Assembly: GCF_003286415.2 (NCBI RefSeq)
Contig: NZ_CP043450.1
Span: forward strand, 5,642,001 to 5,706,000
Direction of reading: 5' to 3'
Length of the DNA stretch: 64,000 nucleotides
Source of the DNA: Mucilaginibacter rubeus
GTDB lineage: Bacteria > Bacteroidota > Bacteroidia > Sphingobacteriales > Sphingobacteriaceae
Numbering within the stretch: position 1 is the first letter of the stretch; each line of letters starts with the position of its first letter. The notes beneath the pieces were generated by a model that worked only from the letters and a program-made list of their open reading frames with translations, had not been told where the DNA came from and made no database searches. Shown piece after piece: positions 28,914 through 37,109 of this stretch. Made by a program: the position numbers and the translations under genes.

Positions 28914-29510
28914 ATGAGGCCAAAGAATTTAGAGAAGGAACAAGCGATTCGCACCATTGCCCTTGATATTATTGCCAACGAAGGGCTCGAAAACCTGAGT
29001 ATGCAAAAGCTGGCTAAGGCAGCCAATGTATCGCCTCGCACTATCTATATTAAGTATGAGGATAAGGAAGACCTGCTGATCAAGCTTTTCATCACCGAAG
29101 TTTTAGGAGCATACGAAACTGCTATTCTGAAGGGGTTTGATGAAAAAATGGATTTTGAAACCGGTATCAAAAAGCTTTGGCACAATGGCTTTCAGTACTT
29201 AAAAAATAACCGCACACACTTCGCCTTAATCCTTTATGGTAAATCTTCGCCTTTGCTTAACAAAGCCTATCAACGGGAAAATATTCAGCAGGGCCAGTTC
29301 TTCGCTCCCATCCATCGCTTTATTCAGTCAAATGTTGAGGCAGGAATAATCCGCGGTCTCCCTTTTGACGCACAACGGGCACTGATGTTTTCGCCGTTGC
29401 TTGATCTGGTGAACGAGTATTTTGATCATCTCAACAGACCTATACAAATCATTACCGACGAAGTGATAGCGGCCTGTTGTGATGCGGTAATAAAAGGCAT
29501 GATGAAATAA
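28914..29510 (+). CDS. TetR/AcrR-family transcriptional regulator
   Basis: A 198-residue regulator. The N-terminal helix-turn-helix (about 10-55) reads 'LSMQKLAKAANVSPRTIYI' followed by 'KYEDKEDLLIKLF', the standard TetR pattern. The C-terminal helical ligand-binding domain is variable, and its inducer is unknown. A palindromic operator lies directly upstream. The flavin monooxygenase gene follows after 9 bp, so the regulator most likely controls itself and that enzyme as one operon. Confidence 0.92.
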   Translation: MRPKNLEKEQAIRTIALDIIANEGLENLSMQKLAKAANVSPRTIYIKYEDKEDLLIKLFITEVLGAYETAILKGFDEKMDFETGIKKLWHNGFQYLKNNRTHFALILYGKSSPLLNKAYQRENIQQGQFFAPIHRFIQSNVEAGIIRGLPFDAQRALMFSPLLDLVNEYFDHLNRPIQIITDEVIAACCDAVIKGMMK

Positions 29511-29519
29511 TTAAACAAC

Positions 29520-30671
29520 ATGAAAGCAATTAAAAACAAAAATATAGCTATAGTGGGCGGTGGCCCGGGTGGGCTTACCCTCGCACGTATTTTACAAATG
29601 AACGGCGCAAATGTAAAAGTTTACGAACGCGATGAGAACCGGGATGTACGTGTACAGGGCGCTACACTTGATTTACATGAAGAATCTGGACTGAAAGCTT
29701 TAGAAGTAGCCGGGCTGATGGATGCCTTTAACACCAACTATCGCCCCGGCGCCGATAAACTAAGGGTTGTAGACAAACACGCCAACATTGTGCTTGACGA
29801 GCATGGAGCCGACGGCGGCTCGTACAATCGCCCTGAAATTGACCGCGGCCCATTAAGAAAAATCCTGCTCGATTCCCTGCAACCAGATACCGTGGTGTGG
29901 GATAGCCAGTTTGTATCACTTGATGAGCAGGACGGTAGGATTAAACTGGAATTTAAAAACGGCTCAACCGCCTGGGCCGATTTGGTGATAGCCGCCGATG
30001 GCGCTAATTCAAAGATCCGCCCATACATTACCCCTATTAAACCATTTTATGCTGGGGTGAGTGTGATAGAAGGAGCAGTTTATGACTCAGAAAAGGCAAG
30101 CCCCCAAGTTCACGAACTGCTGAACGGCGGTAAAATATTTGCCATGGGCGACGAAAAAACGCTGATAGTAAGTTCTAAAGGTGATGGCAGCCTGGTATTT
30201 TATGCAGGTATCAAATCAACAGAAACATGGCTGCAGGATAGCGGGATTGATTTTAAAGATAAAGCATCAGTATTTGCCTGGTTTAAGCAGGAGTTTGCCG
30301 GCTGGGATAATATCTGGGATGAATTGTTTGAAAACGCCGAACCCGTATTTATTCCCCGTCCGCAATATTGTATGCCTTTAGACCAAACCTGGGAAGCCCT
30401 TAGTAACCTGACCATGCTTGGCGATGCCGCCCACCTGATGCCACCTTACGCAGGTGAGGGCGTTAACATGGCTATGCTCGACGCATTGGAACTGGCCCAA
30501 CACTTATTAAGTAATGAGTTTGAACATACCCGGAATGCTATAGCCGCCTACGAAAAAGCAATGCGCGCAAGAGCATCCGAAACCGCCGCTATGACGTTGG
30601 AACAAACAGATTCATTGCATTCGGCTGATGGGCTAAAGAATTTGGTAGCGATGTTTAATCCTGAAGTATAG
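29520..30671 (+). CDS. TetX-like FAD-dependent monooxygenase
   Basis: A 383-residue class A flavoprotein monooxygenase. The N-terminal dinucleotide motif is 'IVGGGPGGLTLA' (residues 11-22), followed by 'VYERDENRDVRVQGATLDLHEESG', which closely resembles Tet(X). The second FAD motif is 'GDAAHLMPPYAGEGVNMAMLDA' (about 301-322). It uses NADPH and O2 to hydroxylate an aromatic or polyketide-like substrate in the cytoplasm. The substrate is not deducible, and resistance to tetracyclines should not be assumed. It is co-oriented with the TetR gene, 9 bp downstream. Confidence 0.85.
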   Translation: MKAIKNKNIAIVGGGPGGLTLARILQMNGANVKVYERDENRDVRVQGATLDLHEESGLKALEVAGLMDAFNTNYRPGADKLRVVDKHANIVLDEHGADGGSYNRPEIDRGPLRKILLDSLQPDTVVWDSQFVSLDEQDGRIKLEFKNGSTAWADLVIAADGANSKIRPYITPIKPFYAGVSVIEGAVYDSEKASPQVHELLNGGKIFAMGDEKTLIVSSKGDGSLVFYAGIKSTETWLQDSGIDFKDKASVFAWFKQEFAGWDNIWDELFENAEPVFIPRPQYCMPLDQTWEALSNLTMLGDAAHLMPPYAGEGVNMAMLDALELAQHLLSNEFEHTRNAIAAYEKAMRARASETAAMTLEQTDSLHSADGLKNLVAMFNPEV

Positions 30672-30710
30672 CTCAATTAACAACCATACTAACGAGCATC
30701 CAAAAAATAA

Positions 30711-30792
30711 CGTCATTGCGAGGTACGAAGCAATCCCAAACTCTACAGGGCGAACCTGCAAATAGGGGACTGCTTCGTTCCTCGCAATGACG
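30711..30792. repeat. GTCATTGCGAGG palindromic element, copy B
   Basis: Left arm 30711-30732 (cgtcattgcgaggtacgaagca) and right arm 30771-30792 match as reverse complements with one mismatch. It is 82 bp and lies between convergent genes (TetX-like and asparaginase), where it could also stop transcription. Confidence 0.9.
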
Positions 30793-30832
30793 CTTTTATA
30801 AACTTATCTTTCCTTAGATTATTTTAGAGAAT

Positions 30833-31855
30833 CTACGAAACAGTCAATTCGCCCCGCAAATCAGTTTCCAGCCATTCCCTAACCTGGGCAGGGTTGTCAC
30901 TTTGACCAAGCAGGTACATCATTTTGGTAACAGCGGCTTCAAAGGTCATGTCGTAGCCGTTGGCAACGCCAATATCTTTCAGGTGCTTGCTGGTTTCGTA
31001 ACGGCCAAGTTCTACGGTGCCTACCTTACACTGCGAAATATCAAGGATCACCTTACCGCTGTCGATAGCGTTTTTTAGCAAATCTATAAACCAGGCATCG
31101 GTAGTGGTATTACCGGCTCCAAAAGTTTCCATTACAATGCCACGCACATCGGCGCTTAATATGTTTTCTACCACCTTAGGGCTTATGCCGGGGTACAGTT
31201 TTAACACACCAACATCGCTAACCAGGTTATTGTGGATAATAAGGGCGCTTTCATCTTCAGGCTGCCTGATGTCATTTACGCTGAAACGCAAATGCACGCC
31301 AGATTCGGCCAATATTGGATAGTTTGGCGAGCGGAAAGCCTCAAATTTTGATGAGTTATATTTAAAAGCCCTGTTACCGCGGAAAAGTTTATAATCAAAA
31401 TAGATACAAACCTCCGGCACACGGGCACGATCGTTCTTTTTGGCTTTGGCTATTTCAATAGCCGTCATCAGGTTTTCCTTCGCGTCGGTACGGATAGCGC
31501 TGATAGGCAATTGCGAGCCTGTAAAAATAATAGGCTTGCCTAAGTTCTCTAACATAAAACTTAATGCCGAAGCGGTATAAGCCATCGTATCCGAACCGTG
31601 CAAAATTACAAAACCATCGTTATCATGGTAGTTAGACTGGATAAGTCCTGCCAATTCGCTCCATATTTCGGGGTTCATATTTGATGAATCGATGATCTCA
31701 TCAAATGAATGTACTTTAATACGGCAGTTAAGCTTTTCAAGCTCGGGCACATTATCCATTATTTGCTCAAAGTTGATAGGCTTGAGCACCTTAGTAACCG
31801 GATCACTCATCATACCGATTGTCCCTCCGGTATAGATGATTAAAATTTGGCTCAT
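30833..31855 (-). CDS. ansA: Type I L-asparaginase
   Basis: A 340-residue cytoplasmic asparaginase with no signal peptide. It hydrolyses L-asparagine to aspartate and ammonia. 'YTGGTIGM' (residues 8-15) carries the first catalytic Thr, and 'HGSDTMAYTASAL' (86-98) carries the second catalytic Thr-Lys-Asp site. 'ILDISQCKVGTVELGRYETS' is in the C-terminal domain. The length fits type I enzymes. It follows the TatD-family gene by 37 bp on the same strand, probably as one operon. Confidence 0.92.
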   Translation of the reverse strand: MSQILIIYTGGTIGMMSDPVTKVLKPINFEQIMDNVPELEKLNCRIKVHSFDEIIDSSNMNPEIWSELAGLIQSNYHDNDGFVILHGSDTMAYTASALSFMLENLGKPIIFTGSQLPISAIRTDAKENLMTAIEIAKAKKNDRARVPEVCIYFDYKLFRGNRAFKYNSSKFEAFRSPNYPILAESGVHLRFSVNDIRQPEDESALIIHNNLVSDVGVLKLYPGISPKVVENILSADVRGIVMETFGAGNTTTDAWFIDLLKNAIDSGKVILDISQCKVGTVELGRYETSKHLKDIGVANGYDMTFEAAVTKMMYLLGQSDNPAQVREWLETDLRGELTVS

Positions 31856-31892
31856 TAATTAAGTTTATGCTGTGGTAAAATATTAAACAATT

Positions 31893-32660
31893 TTAAATTC
31901 CGAACACAAGCCTGGAATTTTCGGTAGTGACCTCTGCCACTTTTTCAATGCTTGTGTGGTGAAGCTCGGCTACTTTCTCCGCAATATACACCAGGTACGA
32001 GCTTTCATTAGGTTTACCCCTGAACGGAACGGGCGTAAGGTACGGAGAATCTGTTTCTAAAACTATATGTTTTAAGTCAATTTCCTGTATTACTTTGTCA
32101 AGTCCCGAGTTCTTGTAAGTTACAACTCCGCCTATCCCAAGGTAAAAATTAAGGTCGATTACTTTTTGCGCCTGTTCAACCGTACCGCCAAAGCAATGGA
32201 AAATGCCACGCAGCTTTTCATCCGCTTCCTGTTTCAACACTTCGTATACTTCGTCAAAAGCATCACGGCAATGAATCACTATGGGCAAATCAAGGCTTTT
32301 AGCCCAATTGATCTGTTTTACAAAGGCATCTACCTGCTCTTTCAAATGTGTTTTATCCCAATACAGGTCAATCCCAATCTCGCCAATGGCATAGATCTTA
32401 TTTTGCTGATGGGCATCCATGATGGCCGATAGTTCGTCTTCCCAGGCCTCCTTTACATCACAGGGATGTAAGCCAAGCATAGGGTAACAATATTGAGGAT
32501 AGTCGTTTACCAAACCATAAACCAGCGGTACAGAAGCGGCATCAACATTGGGTAAAAACAAACGGGTAATGTTATTATCGATACAGCGCTGCATTAATGC
32601 CGCGCGTTTTTCAGGAATGGTTTCGTAATATAGATGTGTATGCGTGTCGGTTAAAACCAT
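31893..32660 (-). CDS. TatD-family metal-dependent hydrolase
   Basis: A 255-residue TIM-barrel hydrolase. Metal ligands are visible in 'DTHTHL' (H7, H9), 'IGEIGIDLY', 'IVIHCRDA' and 'GIFHCFGG', plus the terminal 'LETDSPYLTPVPFRGKPNES' signature. TatD proteins are Mg-dependent 3'-5' DNA/RNA exonucleases linked to DNA repair and RNA quality control, or D-aminoacyl-tRNA deacylases. The exact activity is not resolved by sequence. It is the first gene of a likely pair with the asparaginase gene. Confidence 0.92.
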   Translation of the reverse strand: MVLTDTHTHLYYETIPEKRAALMQRCIDNNITRLFLPNVDAASVPLVYGLVNDYPQYCYPMLGLHPCDVKEAWEDELSAIMDAHQQNKIYAIGEIGIDLYWDKTHLKEQVDAFVKQINWAKSLDLPIVIHCRDAFDEVYEVLKQEADEKLRGIFHCFGGTVEQAQKVIDLNFYLGIGGVVTYKNSGLDKVIQEIDLKHIVLETDSPYLTPVPFRGKPNESSYLVYIAEKVAELHHTSIEKVAEVTTENSRLVFGI

Positions 32661-32751
32661 GCTGCAAAAATAAACCTTGAATACTTAATAACGAATTTAT
32701 AACCGTAAAGTATAAACCCATTCAACTAAAAATTGCTCCTTATAAACAAAA

Positions 32752-32778
32752 AACCTCCTGCTTTTAGGGCAAGAGGTT
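32752..32778 (-). terminator. Terminator after the first FKBP gene
   Basis: A stem of aacctcctgc paired with ggcaagaggtt, followed on the minus strand by a T run (ttttttgttt). It is 25 bp past the FKBP stop. Confidence 0.7.
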
Positions 32779-32802
32779 GATTATTATGATCTTTTAATAT
32801 GA

Positions 32803-33807
32803 TTACTTGGTCTTTTTGGCAGGGTTAACCTTCACCAATTCAATATCAAATAAAAGGGTGCTGCCAGGAGGGATAGCGCCAGAACCTCTATCACCATAGG
32901 CAAGACCCGATGGAATAATGAAAGTAGCTTTTGAACCTTCGTTAAGCAAAAGCAAAGCTTCTTCCCAGCCTGGTATTACCCGGCCTTCGCCCAAAACTAC
33001 ACTGATAGGCTCATAAGGACGGCCCGGCTGATCTAAACCGGCAGCTTTGGCATTAGCTTCGATGCTGCTGTCAAATACTTTGCCGTTAAGCAGCTTACCT
33101 GTGTAATTAACCAGTACAGTATCTCCGTTTGCCGGTTTGGCTTTATCAGTAGGGCTTGTAATTACATATTGTAAGCCTGATGCTGTGCTTGTGGTTTTAA
33201 GACCGTGTGAAGCTACATACGCGTTAGCAGCAGCTACTTCAGCCTGTTTTTGCTTTTCCAAAGCGGCATTTCTTTCGGCCATAGCTTCATTTATCGACTG
33301 GATTTTTTCCATTTTAATCACGAAGCTCAGGAAACTGCCTTTAGGGAAAAATGGCGGACGTGCTTCTTCATGACCTTTAAATATCGAATCGGCAGGGATT
33401 TTTACCAAAGCGCTGTCTTTGGCAGCCAAAAGCGGGAAAACATCCATCATATCGCCTAAACCGCGCGACGGCTGGATTTGCGCCTGTGCAGGGTGCCCTG
33501 CTGCGAGGCTATTATAAAGTACAGAATCTTTATCCGTTTTCTGGATAAAGTTAAAAGTGATCACATCACTGGTTTTAGGTTTTACCCCTGTGTTTGCGGT
33601 ATAGATCTTGTAAAAAGAGCCTTTAGATGTTTTAAGCATACCAGCAACCTGTGGCGGTGTAACCGTTTTTTTTGCAGGAACAGTTTTTTTAACCGCGCCG
33701 CTTTTGGCAGCAGCAGGGCGTCTTTTTACAGCACCGGTTTGCGCATTAGCAGTTAAAGCCGATACGGTTAATAAAGGTGCTATAAAATAAAGAATGTACT
33801 TTTTCAT
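32803..33807 (-). CDS. Exported FKBP-type peptidyl-prolyl isomerase, double domain
   Basis: A 334-residue protein with a signal peptide ending TANAQ (1-23) and a Lys/Ala/Pro-rich linker (24-55). A degenerate FKBP-like domain (about 57-170) keeps 'GDMMDVFPLLAAKDSALVKIPADS' but not the active-site aromatics. A short helix-rich spacer leads to an intact FKBP domain (about 200-330) with 'VLVNYTGKLLNGKVFDSS', 'VIPGWEEALLLLNEGSKATFIIPSGLAYG' and 'IPPGSTLLFDIELVKV'. It catalyses cis-trans isomerisation of Xaa-Pro bonds in periplasmic proteins. It is a tandem paralogue of the next gene. Confidence 0.88.
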   Translation of the reverse strand: MKKYILYFIAPLLTVSALTANAQTGAVKRRPAAAKSGAVKKTVPAKKTVTPPQVAGMLKTSKGSFYKIYTANTGVKPKTSDVITFNFIQKTDKDSVLYNSLAAGHPAQAQIQPSRGLGDMMDVFPLLAAKDSALVKIPADSIFKGHEEARPPFFPKGSFLSFVIKMEKIQSINEAMAERNAALEKQKQAEVAAANAYVASHGLKTTSTASGLQYVITSPTDKAKPANGDTVLVNYTGKLLNGKVFDSSIEANAKAAGLDQPGRPYEPISVVLGEGRVIPGWEEALLLLNEGSKATFIIPSGLAYGDRGSGAIPPGSTLLFDIELVKVNPAKKTK

Positions 33808-33821
33808 AAGCTATAAATAAA

Positions 33822-33852
33822 AAAGCCTTTCCTGCTGGTGCAGGAAAGGCCT
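33822..33852 (-). terminator. Terminator between the two FKBP genes
   Basis: Stem aaagcctttcctgc with gcaggaaaggcctt (33822-33852), followed on the minus strand by gcttttttattt. It separates the transcript of the upstream FKBP lipoprotein from the next gene. Confidence 0.85.
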
Positions 33853-33867
33853 TGTAAAATAGTATAA

Positions 33868-34851
33868 TTATTTTGTTGCCGGAGTTGGCGTTGGCATTTG
33901 CATTTGCGGCATAACCGGTTTAGGCGCGTTTGGATTTGGATGAACAATGTTTACCAGTTCAACTTCAAACACAAGCGGCGTATAAGGCTGCATTTGCGGG
34001 CTACCCTGGTCACCATACCCTAATGATGAAGGAACAACCAATACAGCTTTAGTGCCTTTGTTAAACAATTGGAAAGCTTCGTCCCAGCCTTTGATCACTT
34101 TACCTTCACCTACCGGGATACGGATTGGCTGGTAAGGGTTCATCGGGTTGATCTGCATTTTTTCTTTAACAGCAACTTCTTTAGAGCTGGTTTCTAAAAC
34201 CTTGCCGGTAACCAGTCTTAAAGTATAGTTAATTACTGCAGTATCACCTACGGCCACGTTTGCACCGGCACCTGGGGTAGTAACAGCATAGTTCAAGCCA
34301 GACGCGGTTTTCACAAATTTCAAATCTTTATGAGCATCTAAGTAACCTTGAATTTTTGCAGGCTCTTTACCTTTAAGCGCATCGGTCTGGCCTTTCATGT
34401 ATTGGGTAACACGGTCACGGAAAACCTGCTCGTTAAGGGCACCTTTAGCAATAACTTTTTCAATTTTGATTGTATAAACCAGGTATTTGCCTTTAAAGCC
34501 CGGAGGACGTTGCTGGCCACCTTTAAATACCGAATCGGCAGCGATTTTGAATGTAGCGCTATCGCCTTCACCCAACAATGCCAAACCAGAAACAATATCG
34601 CCTTTCATCTGTGATTTAGGCATCAGCGTTGGAATAGGCTGGCCATTATCATAAGAGTTGTTGATAATTGAATCTTTATCAGTTTTAAGGATCATGTTTA
34701 GTGTCATAAAGTCACCTTCCTTAACTTTAGGATTGCCTTTTGAAGTGTGGATGTTATAAAGCAAGCCACCATCGCCCTGCTTAAACCCACCGTTGCAACT
34801 TGCAAATCCTATAGCCGCAAGTGACAGAAACATCAGTTTTCTTTTCATCAT
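33868..34851 (-). CDS. FKBP-type peptidyl-prolyl isomerase lipoprotein, double domain
   Basis: A 327-residue lipoprotein (signal with FASC, Cys 19). Its architecture matches the downstream paralogue: a degenerate FKBP-like half (about 30-135, 'GDIVSGLALLGEGDSATFKIAADS') and an intact FKBP half (about 180-305, 'AVINYTLRLVTGKVLETSS', 'VIKGWDEAFQLFNKGTKAVLVVPSSLGYG'). A Pro/Met/Gln-rich tail ends the protein. It probably assists folding of envelope proteins from the outer membrane. It starts 7 bp after the nrnA stop, so the two are co-transcribed. Confidence 0.88.
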   Translation of the reverse strand: MMKRKLMFLSLAAIGFASCNGGFKQGDGGLLYNIHTSKGNPKVKEGDFMTLNMILKTDKDSIINNSYDNGQPIPTLMPKSQMKGDIVSGLALLGEGDSATFKIAADSVFKGGQQRPPGFKGKYLVYTIKIEKVIAKGALNEQVFRDRVTQYMKGQTDALKGKEPAKIQGYLDAHKDLKFVKTASGLNYAVTTPGAGANVAVGDTAVINYTLRLVTGKVLETSSKEVAVKEKMQINPMNPYQPIRIPVGEGKVIKGWDEAFQLFNKGTKAVLVVPSSLGYGDQGSPQMQPYTPLVFEVELVNIVHPNPNAPKPVMPQMQMPTPTPATK

Positions 34852-34858
34852 TACTTTT

Positions 34859-35872
34859 TTACTGTATTAATAGTTTTTTATATTCAGGTAAAATTTGTTT
34901 AAACTGTTGGATAACATGCTCGAGGGTATCATCTGAATGACCGCCCGCCGCATTGCGGTGCCCACCGCCGTTAAAGTATTTTTTGCAAATTTCATTAGCT
35001 GGAAATTCGCCTTTTGAGCGCAATGAGAGTTTTACCCTATCTGTACGTTCAACTATAAAAGCCGCTAAACGCACACTTGCCATTGATAGCGCATAGTTCA
35101 CCACACCTTCTGTATCGCCGGTTTCAACATCAAAACGCTGAAGGTCCTGTTTACTTACGGCAATAATAGCGGTGTTAAATTCAGGTAATACCTCCAGGCA
35201 ATTAGCAAGGCAATGCCCTAAAAAGCGTAACCTGTTTTCAGACGCGCTATTATAAACCAGCTCATGAATGCGCCAGTTAACGGCACCCGCGTCAATCAGG
35301 TCGGCAACAATGCGGTGAACCCCGGACGTAGTATTAGGAAGCCTGAACGATGCAGAATCGGTCATGATGCCTGTGTAAAGGCACGTAGCCACATCCTTAT
35401 TTACAAGCTCTTTATGGTGAAGTTCATTTACGATAAAATCATACACCAGTTGCGCAGTAGCGCAGGCGTTGATATCCCAGTGCCTGAAATCGTCAAAATC
35501 GGCCGGTTCCAGGTGGTGGTCGATCATGATCTTATAAGCGCTGCTTTCGGCAACCAGCTCACCCATATCATTGATACGGCTCAGGGCGTTAAAGTCAAGG
35601 CAAAATATCAGCTTGGCGTCGGCTATCAGGGCGGCAGCCTCTTCGCGGTGCTCGGTATAGACAATAACGTTCTCGTTACCAGGCAACCAGCTTAAAAAGT
35701 CAGGATAATCTGTAGGGGCAATAACCCTGGCATGATGGCCCTGCTGTATTAAATAATTATATAAGCCTAATGACGATCCCATAGCATCACCATCAGGTTT
35801 ATGATGGGTAGTGATTACTATCTTTTGAGGTTGCGTTAAAAGGTCAGTAAGCGAAGCTAAATCTAACATCAA
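34859..35872 (-). CDS. nrnA: DHH/DHHA1 phosphoesterase (NrnA-like)
   Basis: A 337-residue cytoplasmic phosphoesterase that degrades nano-RNA and dephosphorylates pAp, or hydrolyses linear cyclic-dinucleotide products. Mn-binding residues lie in 'THHKPDGDAMGSSLG' (about 22-36), 'IFCLDFNAL' and the eponymous 'IDHHLEP' (about 116-122). The DHHA1 domain ends with 'GGGHRNAAGGHS'. The length and motif order fit the bifunctional NrnA family. It leads the operon with the FKBP lipoprotein (7 bp gap). Confidence 0.88.
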   Translation of the reverse strand: MMLDLASLTDLLTQPQKIVITTHHKPDGDAMGSSLGLYNYLIQQGHHARVIAPTDYPDFLSWLPGNENVIVYTEHREEAAALIADAKLIFCLDFNALSRINDMGELVAESSAYKIMIDHHLEPADFDDFRHWDINACATAQLVYDFIVNELHHKELVNKDVATCLYTGIMTDSASFRLPNTTSGVHRIVADLIDAGAVNWRIHELVYNSASENRLRFLGHCLANCLEVLPEFNTAIIAVSKQDLQRFDVETGDTEGVVNYALSMASVRLAAFIVERTDRVKLSLRSKGEFPANEICKKYFNGGGHRNAAGGHSDDTLEHVIQQFKQILPEYKKLLIQ

Positions 35873-35965
35873 TTCTTAAAAAAAGAGTTGCAAAGCTAAA
35901 TAAATAAATGAAATACAAACCATCTAATTTAATTCAAAAAGCTTTATGATACAGTTACAAAAGCC

Positions 35966-35973
35966 TATTTTTG
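35966..35973 (+). promoter_or_regulatory. Probable -7 promoter element for ndk
   Basis: TATTTTTG matches the Bacteroidota TAnnTTTG consensus 95 bp before the ndk start. No clear -33 TTTG was seen. Confidence 0.5.
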
Positions 35974-36068
35974 CGGCAAATTTTAAATAACCATGTAAGT
36001 GTTGTTTAAAATTAACCCAACAAAGGCATTTAGTCTATTAATAACCAAAAAAAGAAACAATTATTTCA

Positions 36069-36488
36069 ATGAAAACTAACAGAACGTTTACAATGATAAA
36101 GCCAGATGCAGTTGCAGACGGCCACATCGGTGCTATTTTAGATATTATTACCAAAAATGGTTTTAAAATTGTAGCCCTTAAATACACTAAACTATCTGCA
36201 GAAAAAGCCGGACAGTTTTACGAAGTACATAAAGAGCGTCCTTTTTATGCCGGACTGGTTGAATTTATGTCATCAGGCCCTATCGTAGCGGCTATTCTTG
36301 AAAAAGACAACGCTATTACCGAATTCCGTACATTAATTGGTGCTACTAACCCTGCTGATGCTGCTGAAGGTACTATCCGTAACCTGTATGCACGGTCAAT
36401 TGGTGAAAATGCTGTTCACGGTTCTGACTCTGACGAGAACGCAGACATTGAAGGAAACTTCTTTTTCTCGGCTTTTGAGAGGTTTTAA
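36069..36488 (+). CDS. ndk: Nucleoside diphosphate kinase
   Basis: A 139-residue housekeeping enzyme that transfers the gamma phosphate from ATP to nucleoside diphosphates. The sequence opens with 'RTFTMIKPDAVADGHIG' (the Lys-Pro-Asp-Ala signature), continues with 'ERPFYAGLVEFMSSGP', and has the catalytic H117 in 'IGENAVHGSDSDENA'. The length is standard. It is monocistronic, with a hairpin just after the stop. Confidence 0.97.
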   Translation: MKTNRTFTMIKPDAVADGHIGAILDIITKNGFKIVALKYTKLSAEKAGQFYEVHKERPFYAGLVEFMSSGPIVAAILEKDNAITEFRTLIGATNPADAAEGTIRNLYARSIGENAVHGSDSDENADIEGNFFFSAFERF

Positions 36489-36496
36489 TTAGCCTT

Positions 36497-36538
36497 ATTT
36501 CGGGTGCAATCAGGCAATCAGCGGGTTGCGCCCGAAAT
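36497..36538 (+). terminator. Hairpin after ndk
   Basis: Arms atttcgggtgcaa and ttgcgcccgaaat pair with one mismatch across a 16-nt loop. They are followed by gtttacgttttt, a weak T tract. Confidence 0.6.
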
Positions 36539-36551
36539 GTTTACGTTTTTC

Positions 36552-36583
36552 TTGGAAGTATGGTTACATTTTTTTTAACTTTA
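36552..36583 (+). promoter_or_regulatory. Candidate promoter of the 63-aa membrane protein
   Basis: TTG (36552-36554), a 21-bp spacer, and TAACTTTA (36576-36583), one base off TAnnTTTG. It lies 55 bp before the start codon. Confidence 0.5.
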
Positions 36584-36637
36584 CACACACTACCTGAACA
36601 TTATTACATTTAGACGAACCAAGAAATATCGAACAAG

Positions 36638-36829
36638 ATGAAGCCGTTATTCAAATACATATTTTACGTACTGGTGCTGGTACTTTTAGTTATCGGTTCG
36701 ATACTGCTTTATAAAACTCACCCTGAAGCGCAACTTGCTTTTACAATTCCGGGCTTGTTCATCCTTGCTTACTCAAAGCTTACTGATGATATTAAGCTAA
36801 AGCACCACGGTATGGTTAGAGGAAGATAA
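36638..36829 (+). CDS. Small two-helix membrane protein, unknown function
   Basis: A 63-residue protein. Two hydrophobic helices ('YIFYVLVLVLLVIGSILLY', about 7-25, and 'AQLAFTIPGLFILAY', about 31-45) are followed by a basic tail (KLKHHGMVRGR). It is not recognised. It has an upstream TAnnTTT-type promoter and a plausible start, so it looks real. Its last 14 bp overlap the end of the convergent DUF721 gene. Confidence 0.6.
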   Translation: MKPLFKYIFYVLVLVLLVIGSILLYKTHPEAQLAFTIPGLFILAYSKLTDDIKLKHHGMVRGR

Positions 36830-37109
36830 TCTCTTCTACAATAATACTTTTAGCTTCGTTATTTATTTTCTCGATGATCTGACTGCGCATCAGCATCAGT
36901 TCGTTTTTTATTACCGACGATTCAATCCTCAGGAATAATTTCTTATCCCGAACAAATAACTCCTTGGTACGATTGGCTACCGATTTACCTACCAGGTCAG
37001 GCCAGGCCGTAACAACACCGGTTTCATCAAAACGTCTTTTGATCTTGTACACGTTAAGCATTTGCTCAATAGCCTCTTTCAGTGTTTTGTCGTTAGTTTT
37101 ACGCATCAA
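36816..37109 (-). CDS. DUF721 (DciA-like) protein
   Basis: A 97-residue basic protein of the DUF721 family: 'LKEAIEQMLNVYKIKRRFDETGVVTAWPDLVGKSVA' style opening and 'LFVRDKKLFLRIESSVIKNELMLM' fit the KH-like fold. DciA, a member of this family, helps load the replicative helicase onto DNA. Here the gene overlaps recF by 11 bp and is on the same strand, the usual arrangement in Bacteroidota, which supports a role in replication or repair. Its 3' end overlaps a convergent small gene. Confidence 0.88.
   Translation of the reverse strand: MMRKTNDKTLKEAIEQMLNVYKIKRRFDETGVVTAWPDLVGKSVANRTKELFVRDKKLFLRIESSVIKNELMLMRSQIIEKINNEAKSIIVEEIIFL

Noticed and set aside
29520..30671. Calling this gene a tetracycline-resistance gene
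   Set aside because: The resemblance to Tet(X) is by motif only; substrate cannot be inferred.
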